Shown here: piece after piece, positions 12,874 to 24,700 of the stretch
Layout: each line of letters starts with the position of its first letter
How positions within the stretch are numbered: the stretch's first letter is position 1
Assembly (NCBI RefSeq): GCF_000499385.1
Contig: NW_013651666.1
Location: 79,501-143,500 of the forward strand
DNA: 64,000 nucleotides
From: Eimeria necatrix
Lineage: Eukaryota > Apicomplexa > Conoidasida > Eucoccidiorida > Eimeriidae
Direction of reading: 5' to 3'
Translations under genes and position numbers: made by a program
Notes under the pieces: model-generated
What the model saw: the letters and a program-made list of their open reading frames with translations, nothing else
The model's database searches: none
Told to the model about the DNA's origin: nothing

Positions 12874-14012
12874 TTAATGCCAAACGTAGGCTCCTGTTTC
12901 CGTCTCGTCCGGTGCGTAAATTGCATCGGTGCTGCACTGCGTGAGCACTTGGTTGTTCGCACGCTTCACGTCGCCCCGATCTACTGCTGCAGCGGCTGCG
13001 GCAACAGCTGCGCTTGTTCCCTCGACGGTAGGTTCAGCTTCGGTGATTGGCTGGATCGGACCACTTCCGGTAGTAGCTGCAGCAACAGCAGCAGCGGCTG
13101 CGCCTCTTAGTGGTTTGAAAGGCCACTTAAGCAAACCATAAGTATCCCTCAGAAACTCCAACTGCTGCGGCTCGTAAGGGAACCGCGGCACATCTTGTTG
13201 CAGCACAGAAGGAAAATGAGGAACTGGCACGCCGTCCTTTGATGAGTCACACATCCCTCCTTTTCCCTTCGGATCTATTCGCTGCATCAGCCAACGAAGT
13301 TCCCCATCCTCGCGCAGAAGATCCTGAACCACCGAACGAACCACGGAACTGCAGCTATGTCACAACAATGTTTCATACACTATCGCAGACACCAAGGCTT
13401 ACACTGCTATGGACACCGGTAGTTCACAGGTTACTGCTGCTGCTATCGATGCTGCTTGCGTTTCCTCCACTATGGAGGCTGGCGTACTTTGACCTCTGGC
13501 AATTGATACAGTTCTGGCGGGACAACGTAAGCACTTGCGGGTGGCCGTGCTGGATCCTGCTCCACCAGAAGCTCAGCCCACAGCAGTAGAAGTCGAGGAG
13601 TGCCTGAGGCTTTGCGCAGCACACAGCACTCCGCCGTTCTTAGGCGACCAAATCGCTGCAACAACAAATCCTGAAGGTGCAGGCGGGTTGAGAGAACCAC
13701 CATATCGCGGTGCGCCGCAGACTTGAACTTGTAGGTTGTTGTAGTCGGTGCTTCAACTGCTGCTACTGCTGCTGCCGCCGCAAAATGGCGACGGGGAACC
13801 GCCGCATGACAGTGGAAGCTGTTGCACGGTACCGTGCAGATGGAAGGACCTTCATTTAATGTTTGTCGCTGTTCCAAATACGACGAAGCCACGGCATTCA
13901 ATGCTGTACGGTAGAGTTGCTCCCGCGATGGTGTCCAAAGGGCATGTGTGTTTCGACGACCCTTCAACCCTTGCACGCTCCTCTGTCTAAGAGCGCAAAG
14001 AGGGAGCACCAT
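12874..14012 (-). CDS. Unidentified protein, at least two exons, possible mitochondrial presequence
   Basis: I do not recognise this protein. A coding exon starts at ATG 14012 (context GGCCATGG) and runs to roughly 13480-13510. It contains WTPSREQLYRTALNAVASSY, an Ala-rich run, and a regular helical stretch (STRLHLQDLLLQRFGRLRTA). A second exon, from about 13355 to the stop at 12874, contains SVVQDLLREDGELRWLMQRI, PYEPQQLEFLRDTYGLLKWP and two Ala runs. The exact junction could not be fixed: several GT/AG choices exist and only some keep phase. The first 25 residues are rich in Arg, Leu and Ala without acidic residues, which would suit a mitochondrial targeting peptide (inference). The Ala runs match the homopolymer style of neighbouring genes. 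Confidence 0.55.
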
Positions 14013-17000
14013 GGCCAGTGAGGCTTGAAGCTTTCCGTCAGTCCTACGATGACGCGCCGACTCTATCCAGCATGAGCGAACCTATAGTGAGCCTCGGATG
14101 CGATATAGCAGGAATAACAATGCACAAAGTCACGGTGTATGAATGATTTCATCTACAACGGTCATTAGACGCGAACGCATCCTCCTGGCGATGCTCATGG
14201 CGCAACGGTATATTGGATGGCGTTGCGTGGGACTGCATGCATGAGGTCGGGACAAACTTCAGCATTAGGTCGACAGCCCTTTGTTCTTTTGGGAAATCTC
14301 ATTTGGCTTTTGCAGATCGACAGATAGCTGACAGGGGTTGTGTGTACCTACTGCAGCAGCAGGAGTCCCTGCGTATGTGCGTCACTCAGCTATGTGGGTT
14401 TTCCCAAGACTTCTTTTTGTAAAGAAGTCAGCTAGTTGAAGAAGCAGGTTACAGAGGGTTGTTTGTGCACCTGAAAGATGCTCTGTATACTTTAAAGTGG
14501 ATCCCCCGATGCGAAAAGGCCTTCGCGCCACAGACGATGGGCAGTTTGGTTTTGCGGAAATTTGAGTGGTAGTTTAACTAAGCCCACTGTAGAAAGGGCC
14601 GTGGGCTCCTTTTGGCATTTTTGCAAATGTTCTGCATGATAACTAATCCCTAGTTTTTTTTCGCAACAGTATCAATACTATCTCTGGACTGCGGGCACTG
14701 CTCCTCGTAGAACCTTACATTCTGAAGCTCCAGTTTAGCTAATAAGAGTAGCTTGAGACTCTTCTTTTTGTATTTTTGTCACATTTGGATAGCAGGGTCT
14801 ACAGTTAGTCAATTCTCAGTAGTAGTTGACCCGCTTCCACCTCACATTTTGGACAAGGCGTACAAGGATAGGGTTATCTTCCGTCTAGTGACTCCAGTAC
14901 CCCTTAGCATTCTGGCGAGTGGATCCTTATTCTTTTTCCCGACAGCGTATTTTTTTTTAACTGTCTCATAGCCTTTCTATGGTTGCTCTCGGACTCTGTT
15001 TAAGAGCTCTTCTGCGCCCAGGAGTGCCGTGCCCAGAAAAAGTAAAAGGGCTGGGAGTAGGGCACCTTGTATGCTACTACAGCATTGAGATCAGCCATTA
15101 GACCCCCAAATTAATGCTTGCCTCCCAAAAACTCCAGTGCATGAAATTTCTTGCTTGCTTTTCACCGCCATAGTATCTAGTTCTCTGTACGGATTATTAT
15201 TCTCGGGACCTCAAAATCTGTACCTTCTTGGATGCGTTCTTGTACATGATACTAATAGTCCTTGGGCCAAATAAAGTCTTTTTCTGCTGAGCTTCTTTGC
15301 AGCTGACTGGTGGATGAGGTGTACATACAACGATTCATAGTATCGCACGCCCGCGGGCAATCGAAGAGCCACAGGCTATCAGGAATCGCATGCCCGATGA
15401 ACAGCACAAAAAATAGCGCGTTCTCGTCTACAGAGATCTCTAGTTATTAAAAGTCGGATTGAGAAGTTGGAAAGTGGAAATAAGCAAGGTAGGGAAGCAG
15501 TTCCCACTCAGCTGGAGGGCCGAAAGGGCGTGCACCGGTTCTTGAATAATGCCTGTGCCTCCGTCGTGACTGGGATATTTAATCTTTAACGCAGGAAAAC
15601 CGAGTACACTTCTCAGTTTTGCGTCTGCATAATAAGCGGTTGGTAATAAATGTCTCGCTCACCCCGTATTCCCATCCGATACAGCTATGCAGCTATCGCG
15701 TACCGCTGTCTTTTCATGCTTGGGCTGTAGTTCTCTGAAAGTTTAGCATAAATGGACCGCTGGTCAATAGACGTTAGGCCTGAACCTCTGTAACTGAAGG
15801 GGTTGCCACGTCTTTACAGCTAGCCTCTTGTTGGAAATAGATAATTAGACTTTGCTGCTGTGCCTATTCACTATTCTGGGGCCCCAAAAAATTTTTTTTT
15901 TCGTAGCTTCCAGGATACTACAAGCTTGGAAACTTGCCAGCTGGTAGGACACGCGTCACCTACTTGTTGCTGAATATCTTCATTTGACTATGGGGCCCCG
16001 GCACAAAATAAATCGGGGAAATGAGCTCACCAAATTAACAGGAAAGCAATGCGCTTCAATTTCTGGTTCTCCTTTTAAAAGACCTTCAGCCTCACAAATT
16101 CCGGTGGAGTGACGCTCGTGCTCTCCTTTATGGCACTGCTCTGGACAGCAGTAGTTACCAGATATGGCACCTAAGCATTGCTCAACTTGTACAGTCGTTC
16201 ACATCCTGGACAAAATTTGTTGAACTTCTCTTTTCTGTGTGGAAGTCAAGCCGCTGCAGCGTGCAAGAAAACTCAGAGTAATTTTCTATTCGCAACTATC
16301 CGCTTAGCTTGTCTCAACAACCCTCAGTGAACGTTTGTGCTGTCCCTATTTAAAAGGCCGCCCCTATCTTTCGTTCATCTGTCCATATCTGCATCGGTAA
16401 AGCAAGGACGTGTGAACAGCCTCCAAATGCTGCGACCACAAATTGAAACTAAAGCGTACACAACTTCTTGTGGTGCGTTTGTTATGGTGGATGAAAGTAT
16501 GTGCTTGGGTTATCGGTCGCCGCGGAAGTTGAGTGTTCTACCACAGGTCCCTGGTCCATGTTCTCTGTTGTTTCGTAGGCTCCAACGGTAGCCCTCTTGC
16601 AATCATTCGCACTTACCTACTGTACCTACTGATGAGTGACTCTCCGCTGCACTTTGTAAAGAGACTTCAACGTCTCCTCAATTTTTCAATAGAATGGCTT
16701 CATCCTGTTTATTGCGGAAGAGCCATTTGGCAAAAAATGTTCACTTTTTGGCTGTCGAATCGAAATTTCCAACAGCTATACTGGTGGCAGACTCAAGGTA
16801 CGCTTCAGGGTGTCATAATGGGCCAACAAACCGATATTTTGAGATTCTTGATGCGTCGCTGGCATTAACCAGACGGCATCCCTATTTAAATTTCAATTCA
16901 CAAGATGGGGTTGTAGGCAGTGTGCAGAAGTATAGAGTTTTCAATGCCTCTCCTCATCATCTGCGAAAGGCAAGGGCCACTGAAATTCAACCGCACCTGC

Positions 17001-17907
17001 AGTAATCCTAGCCTCTGCACCAGTACACATTCCTGTCCCTCCTCTCTACAAATACGTCCCGAAGACTTTCTGAGCTGGGGTTGCTTCGTTGAAGTAAATA
17101 CTGGCTGCACGCACTGAGGCAGCGGCATTTGCTACGGCTCGTACTGGCCTCCTTTTGCTGCCCTTCTCTCCTCTAGGGCAGGTTTCAAATTGCTTGTTGG
17201 GCTGTTATTGCACTTTTGTGGTGGAAAGGCCGAGGTCGCCGAACCAGTATCAACAGTAGCACCCCTGCTGCTGCGGCTCAATAAATTATCTTGTAGCTCT
17301 CCCCAGCAATTTATAGCGTCGAAAGCTTTTTTATATTTTTAACAGATCCGGCTGGCCTGTTATTGCTGCTGCAAGCTGTTCTTGCGGGGCCCCCTTGGGT
17401 CAACTTGGGGGGCCCCATTCCTGAGCCTGCGAAGAATGTGTACCGCTAGTTGCAACAGCGACCTTTACAGCAGTGCTATCCTAAAATTCTATCGAGAATA
17501 CGCTTTCTTTATAAAGTGAGAAATCTAGCAGCCTCAGAAAGTTGGTACCTGCTGCATGAGCTGCCGCGGATTCCTGCGTATTTGATTAGGAGTAACGCGA
17601 TCGTTCGTTATTGTGGCGCCTCGGCAACCACACACAAACAGTAACAGCCTGTTACGAGAATACTTCAATATGCCTGCCGAAGGAGCGGGCAGCTGAAGGG
17701 GTTCTCGCACAGCATTCACTGCACTTTCGCGTCAGCGCCGCTACGCCTCAAAGCAATAACGTCGGCCCCAACAGAAACTCAAAAAGTATCGAGGCGATAG
17801 ATATGGTGTAACTTAAGCTCTGCATGCTGACCACGTCTGGGTTAAACTCATTCTTGCTGTAGCTCTAGCAACAGCAGCAGCAGCAGTCACACGAGGGCAA
17901 TGGACAG
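14013..17907. other. Gene-poor stretch
   Basis: About 3.9 kb without a convincing coding region on either strand. It is T- and A-richer than the flanks, with poly-T patches (around 14945-14960 and 15890-15902) and no CAG arrays until just before 17890, where a short CAG run precedes the next gene. No RNA gene was recognised. Confidence 0.55.
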
Positions 17908-20563
17908 TTGTACAAGGGCCACATTCTCCTGGCCGCCTCACTATGCAGGCGCAGATGCTGTCCTTTAGCCTCTGCTTTTACAGTTGCGAAGCAAATGAGG
18001 CATTTGTGTGATGTTTATTCGACGAGGAGCTCCCCAGCAGGGGGCTCACTAGGTGGCTGCGTGCCCACGGAAACTATCTTCAAGGGCCTGGGCTGCGTCC
18101 GCCGCTTTTCCCCCTTTATGGATTTGCCCGTATATGCCAGGCCTCAGCTGATAGGGGTTTTTATAGATGAGGAAGAAGCAGCCGAAGCAGCATTTGCTGC
18201 CGCTTCTCCGGTGTCTTCAGCAGCGGCTACAGCCGCTGCACTCGCGCGGGCCGTGATAGGTAGAATACTGCAGCATTGGGGCCCTCGAGGATGGGGAGAC
18301 CCAAGATCGAGGCGAAAATCGATGCTACCAGGATCTGGAGGCATAGTGGTTTGCAGCAGCAGACTGCTGCTCCGCTGCAGTGTGCTTACAGGCGTGTGCA
18401 GCAGCATCAAACCGCTGCCCGCAGCAGCTTGCTGTTGCTGCTTTGCCTCAAAGACATCCAAGGGACCGCTGTTAGTGGTTGGATGCGTAGATGGGACCCT
18501 TCGAGTTTACTCGGGGAAAACACTGCAGCTGCTTGTAACACTAGATTCAATGGCTGCTGCTGTTTCTACTGCTACTGGTGGAGGTGCAGTTGCTGGTGCA
18601 TCAAGGCAACGGACTCTACATAGCGGATACTCCGCTAGATCAGTGGCAGAAAAGCGCGAAGTAGAAAGTCGAGAGGCAACGAGACCAGCTCTAGGCAAAG
18701 CACCAGCTGGGACTCCTCAGGAAGGAGTGGAAATTGAGCTTCAGCAGACGCCAACGTGTGTGTTGCTTGTGGGTAACAACGCTGTGCTTGCTGGACTCGG
18801 AGGAGGCCTCACAGTTGCTTTCTTTCTTGAGAATTGCCGTCGTGCTGCTGTCTATCAGCCCCCAGCATCCATCCTAAATTTCCTGCAGGAGCAGGAGCAA
18901 CAGAAGCAACACCAGTTTTCCCTGCACTCAGCAGACGTGGCGGCACTGCAGCAGTTGCAGCTGGATTATTGCAGAGAGCTTGCCGCTCGCAAGTGGCGCG
19001 GAGAGACTGAGATGCCGCAGCTCCAGCGAAGCAGAGACAGTGACAGCAGCAGTGGTATAAGCTGCTTGCTGCACGAATGCCAGACGCAGCTTCCAGTTTG
19101 CTGCCTCTACGCCGCAGCAGCAGAGCGACTTGTGGTTGTAGCTGTGCACCCGGAGGCTTGGACGAACACGCAGCTGCTGGACAGAAACAATCACAGCCGG
19201 AACAGTAGGAATAGTAGTGCACTGCAACGACGCTGGCGAAGCTCGGCACAGGCTGCCTACCTGAGAGCACCTCCTCCAGTAGTTGCTGCTGCTGCTGAGA
19301 ATTGGAGCTCTTGTTGCATTGATAATTCGGTCGCAGGTGGCTTGGCCGGTGTACGCGGAACAGGCGGAACTGCATCAGTCCCCACAGCAGCCAAGACTTC
19401 TGATGCTGCTCCTTCTTTCCCGCTGCTAGTTTACCAACAGCAGACAGGTACATGCGTGGGGGCGCTGTGGGGAGCTAGCTCTCGAACGCTTGCTGTCGCG
19501 CTGGGGAACCTTCCTGTTCAATCGAAAAAGCTGCAGAGGCAACAAGAATACATGTGTTGTCTTGCAGTTACTACAACACACGTCCTTTTTTGGCAGCAAC
19601 AGTGGTGCCCTTGCAGCGGGCGAAAACTGCAGCAGCGTCCCTACCCTCAACGGCCATCCTCTGCTTTACCGCAGCAACATCAGAATAACGGGGTATCGTC
19701 CCTGTCTTCCTCTGGAGCCGATGGAGCCAGAATGACAGCAATGGCGGCAGCAGTAGAGCAGTTGAAGCAGCAACAGCGGCTTCACGAGAAGAGGAGAGGA
19801 GACGCCACCGTCTGCCCTTCTTTCCTTTGCGGGTCTAAAACATCGATGTGCCAGCTCGCTACTGCAGCGGCAGCTGTATCAGAGCTGGTAGCTGCAACAA
19901 GACAGACAGAAAGCCCAGAGCATGCTTCAGCAGTAGGCCTCCAAACATCCGCTGGAGAATCACTTCAGGCAGCGGAAGGAGGATGTGTCGGTGACATGTG
20001 GTTATCCCTCTCTTCCATTTTCTGCCTTCCCGACATCTTGATGGAGCCGCTGCAAAAGCAGCAGCAGCAGCAGCAGCAACAGCATCAGCAGGATTATGCG
20101 TACACGCTGGCTGACGCAGTTGTTGACTGGGGTTCTCGACTGATTGTGCTGCTACCTTCCTCGAGCAGCCGTTGCTGTTTGCTATCATGGAGCTTGGAGG
20201 AGGATGGATTCATGCTGTTGCCCCTTCGCTGGGTGCAGGTGATTACTCGTAATGCGCTTGCTTCTCCTCCGTTTGTAATTCCTAACTTCTCTGCTCTTCT
20301 AGCAGCTGCTTTCGCAGAGTATTTCCTAATGCTGATATGTGTGCAGGTTGCGGCAACGGACAGGAGCCTTCAAAAACCCATCCTACATCGTCTTTGGTAG
20401 GCAGCTGCACAGTGTTATTTTCACTGCAACTGATGCTGCTGCTGCGCTTGTGCTTTGTGTTGCGACTCTCTGTGGTGTTCGGTCCGTCGTTGTCACTTGC
20501 TGTGGAGCCCCTGCCTGTGTGCCAGCGGCGCTACTGCGTTGTGCGCCGCTACTGGGGCGGTAA
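17908..20563 (+). CDS. WD40/beta-propeller-like protein with homopolymer runs
   Basis: A long open exon starts at ATG 17908. The best family signal is a propeller blade at about residues 190-215 (LLVVGCVDGTLRVYSGKTLQ), which has the hydrophobic-G-DG-hydrophobic pattern of WD40 strands. Further blade-like segments are NAVLAGLGGGLTVAFFLENC and LIVLLPSSSSRCCLLSWSLE. Large inserts between them are rich in Gln, Ala and Ser, including a run of eight Gln near 20060. The long exon reads to 20400 in frame. A splice from C|GTAATG (about 20250) to AG|GAGCC (about 20368) would keep phase and extend the protein in another frame (AFKNPSYIVFGRQLHSVIFT) to a stop at 20561-20563. I chose that end because the sequence beyond the junction looks more protein-like. 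I could not assign a named family member. Some resemblance to BBS-type propellers was noticed but is too weak to use. Confidence 0.6.
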
Positions 20564-21729
20564 ATAGAGCTGCCGCTGCTTCCGTCTCAAACACAGCTCT
20601 TGCGATGGGCGGCATTGCTGCTGCAGTTGTTGCTTACGGCCTGTTCTTGCGGTATTCAGGTATAGCAGAGGACTGCTGGCTACGTCCGCAGCAGACGGGT
20701 TTGTCCGTTTCCTGTTCCGTCCCGATCTCAGCACACAACAGCGAGAAGAGACGACTGTACAAGACCACAGCTAAGGGGGACAGTTATCTTCGGTGGCGAT
20801 ATGGCAGCGCTTTGTGTCCTTTTGGCTACAGCGGGTTACCCAAATAACTAACTGCTTGGTTCGGTGTTCTGCGGCTCACCTCTGACTCTTGGCAGTGAGT
20901 GCCAGCGTAATATATTGGCTGAGCTGGTGCTGCTTCCACCTCCTAGCATGTCACTTGCAATAAGGCACGCTGCTGCTTCTGTACTGAATTGAAGCAACTG
21001 ATGTGAAGAGAAATACACAGTGGACAACTCGGCCGCGGCAGGGGCTTTCAGCAAAGCCGTGAGCTGCTGTTGCTTGCGCATTCCTGCTGTATCGCTGCTT
21101 GCATCGCTGCTTGCATCGCTGCTTGCATCGCTGCTTTTTCACCAGCTGCGCTGTGGCCAATGTCTGCGCAAGCATAGCCCTTCGCGGACGGTTGTTAGTT
21201 TCGGTTGTTAGTTTGATTTTGGAGCGCCAATAGGCCGCATTGTGTTGCTTGTCGGCCCTTTCATTTGAAGTGGGGAGACGCTTCGTACTTGTCCGCTCCA
21301 CAGCAGTCAATTTAAAACATTATAGTTTGCATGCTTGTTGCTTATTAAGGGAATTGGTCAATTGCTAGACTCGTGCGTGTACTTGCCCACACACGGAGGC
21401 AAAGGCTTGAGGTGATACAAAAGTGGCACCCCGGACCAAAACCAAATGATAAACAAGGGACGCCAACGAAACAAAAAAAATTCCCCGTAACCAGGGGAGG
21501 GTGATTGAGGCAGCTCATGGCCTCACACTCTCTCTGAGAAGTCATACACGAATGCGGACACCAGCAAACGATGGCAGACCAACATATGCTGCTTGTACAA
21601 ACCGGGATTATGCCCCGACATGCAGAAATAGTGCAGGTTAATAGCGAAGACATATGACCGCGCCAGCATCCAATGAAGACGAAGACAATGAAGGACTTTG
21701 GTTAAAAAAAACAGGATGTAAAGGGCCCA
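20564..21729. other. Intergenic region between converging genes
   Basis: This separates the propeller gene (+) from the 3' end of the large HEAT-repeat gene (-). It holds a short 12-base tandem repeat at 21091-21137 and small open frames with no recognisable content. Confidence 0.5.
21091..21137. repeat. 12-base tandem repeat, about four copies
   Basis: The unit is close to GCATCGCTGCTT, repeated head to tail with the first copy slightly changed. It lies outside recognised coding sequence. Confidence 0.85.
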
Positions 21730-24700
21730 TCAATGGTCACTGAAGTCTTCGTCGGACTCTGCCGTTGGCTCGGAGGTCTCAACATCTCGCGCCCAATCTG
21801 AGTCTCGGGGGTCTTCCCCCTTTCGCACCCCGAATCGCCTGCGTTTTCTTCGTCGCAACGTCGGGGGAGATCCAGGCTGCTGCTGCTGCTGATGCCGCTG
21901 TTGTAGCTGCAAGCGTTTCCTGCGCCGTGCACCTCGATGGAGGTGCGCCATTGGAAGGTCTCGGCTGTCTGCGCAGATTATTAACTCATTGTCGCAGCAA
22001 ACGGCTGCATCGACCATTTCTCTAATGAGGCTGGCAGGTGTATCTTCACTTCCTGCTGCTGTTTCCCCTACGCTTGCAGCTGTTGCTGCGAGGTCCTGTT
22101 GCGTGGCAATTCTGGCCCACAGACTGCCTAAAGTAGAGACCGCGCGCCGCTGCAGTGCAGCACCAGCAGCAAACAAGCGCAAGGCTGGCTTGTCCTCTGG
22201 GTTCACTAGCAGCGGCGCGCCGCTGCACTTGCTACGGCTGAGGGAGATAGAACTTCTCTTTCGTGCTGCTGTTGCTACTGATTGCTGAGGCGCCGCAGCC
22301 AGTGATTCTCTGGAGTCACAGTCAGGCATGCCGCCGCCACGGGGATGTGGGTTTCTGCTGCTGCTTCTGCTGCTGCTGCTATTTCGGGGTGCTGGCTGGC
22401 GCAGTAGCCCTCGACCGCGTTTCTGCTGCTGCTGCTGCTGTTGCTGCCCTTGTTTGGGGCCTGCCACAGCGCATTCCTCGCTCTCAAAAGTCCCCTCATC
22501 CTGGTCAACAGGAGCTACAGATGTTGCTTCTGCAGCATCATTGTCAGCTTCGGGCGTGTCGCTCACGTGGAAACCCTGCAGCAAAGCTGATCTTAGCTGC
22601 GATGCGAAGCATCCACAAAAAGCGGCAGTTAGAGCAGCAACTTGCTGCTGCTGCTGCTGCTGCCTCTGCTGCTGCTGCTGCTGTGCTGTGTGCAGCATGG
22701 CTTCGACGGCGGCGCCGCAGTCAACCACCACACCCCGTAGAGCTGCAGCTGCGTCTGCCGCTTCGGAGGGTCTGTGGACGATTGACAACAGGACATCCGA
22801 TACAAGTCTGAGGTGCAGTAGTGCAGCAAATGCAGCAGGCAGCAGCGGCAGTAGTGCTGAGGGGGTCTGCTGCAGCCACGGTTCGATCGCAGGATCTGCT
22901 GCAACCACGCCAAGGGAAGGCGGCAAGCTGCCTGCCCAAGCGGCGAGACGGGCATTTGGTCCTGCCGCGGTTTCTGCCGCATCTGCTGGTGCTGCAGCTC
23001 CTACAGGTATTCCTGCGCAGGGGAGACGCGAAGCAAGACTGGCAAGAGCCTCGACGCTACTGAATCGCCGTAGTTGCGCCACGAGGCTCAACTGGACATC
23101 CGACGGGGAGACCTGCGCGCCGGGAACAACAAAAGCAAGTATCTTTAAGTCGAAAATTAGTTTTAAATAGTTCTGTACCAGTAGAGCGACAAGATAGAAC
23201 AACGCAGACACAGTGATTTCGAAAGCTATCCGCAGCACAAGCATACCCTAGCACTGCCCTTTGCACTGCGCGTAAACAAAATGACGAAGGCAGAAATGGC
23301 AGCAGGATCCACCACACAGAATGGCGAAAGTAGCAGCCCAGCAACTGGTGCTGCACTCTCTTCGCGCAGCTGCAGGAGGTTCGGGCTGCTGCTGCCTTTG
23401 CCACTGAGCCTGTAAACACTTTCAGTTGCTGCGGACTCTGTTGCACCGCGGTGTATGCACAGCAGCAGCGACATATCAAGGCATTCCTGTAGCCGCCCTG
23501 CAGCAAAGGCAGCACCAGCGCCTCCCACAGCTTCCTGTAGCAGCAAAGAGGCAGCACGCGCAACAGTTCTGCTGCTGCAGAAAAGCAGCGCAGCAGCTTG
23601 AGGCAGCAACTCGCTGTAGTAAACCAGACCAAGCCTGACAGCCGCAAAAAGGATGACACAGACGAAAACAGACGCAAATAACCCATTCTGCAGGAGCTCC
23701 ATGTGGCTGTGCCTCGTAAAAGCAGTTGGACCACGGAGCAAGCTGCCTAGTCACATTAAAGACAGCTGGCGGTGTTTCTGCTTGTATTGCTGCACCACCG
23801 TGGCAGCGTACTGTTGCAGTGCCCTAGTGAGCAGGAGAATGAGGGTAGCGGTGCTGCAGCTCAAATTTGGCCACTGCCTCTGCTGTTGTGGCTGCTGCTG
23901 CGGCTGCCTGGGGACAAGTAGGTCCATCAGCGGTCTCACATAAGGCGCCAGGGCATGCAAATAGTCACAAACACTGGGTTGTGCTGTTCTTGCTGGTCCT
24001 GTTGATGGTGCGTTGGCATTTATCGAAGCGCGTTCGCAACCATTCCAAATCCCCTGACGAGCGTTTGCCGCTAGTGCTGCAGCCGCCGCTGTTGCTGCTG
24101 CGGTTGCTGTGGGCGAGCCCGCCGCAGAGGCAGGGTGGGCAGAGCAAGTAGGTATGTGCTGCTGCTCTTGCTTCTGCGTCTGATGCTGCGCCTGCGATTT
24201 CCCGCGTGTGCCTGACCGACGCGTCGAGAGGCTTACGCTCTGTCGATTTTTGCCCTCTACCTTTGCTGCTGCTGCTGCCGTGGCCAAGCCTGGAGATGCG
24301 GCATCTTGCTGCAGTTCTTTGACCAGCCCGTACAGAGCTTGAAGAGCAGCAGGCAAGTCAAGAGCTTGCGCGTTCCCTACCCCCTCAGCTTGCTGCTGCC
24401 GTTGCTGTTGCTGCCGCTGGTCTGAACATTGCCAATTCATTTTATTTGCTGCTGCTGCTGCTGTTGCTGCACTGAGGCGGGCGCCCAAACGTGGACTGCT
24501 GAGGAAGGATGGGGCTGCACGCAAGAAGCAGCAAAGGGACCGCCACGCCACAGCGGTCATGCCCCCGTGTTGCTGTAGCAGCAGCAATGCATCGCATAGC
24601 AGATGAAACACCGAATGCTGCAAAGAAAATCCACTGTCTCGTGAGGCCGCTTCTGCTGCTGCTGCCGCGGATTTGCTGTCTGCTGCGTGAGCAGCAACGC

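Noticed and set aside
17908..20563. Assignment of the propeller protein to BBS1 or another ciliary subunit
   Set aside because: Only one or two blade-like segments resemble BBS1, with no unique motif; WD40-like is as far as the sequence supports.
22328..23170. Long plus-strand frame opposite the Scc2-like gene
   Set aside because: It consists of Cys/Ala/Ser runs from CTG/CAG repeats read on the wrong strand; the minus frame carries the HEAT and C-terminal family patterns.
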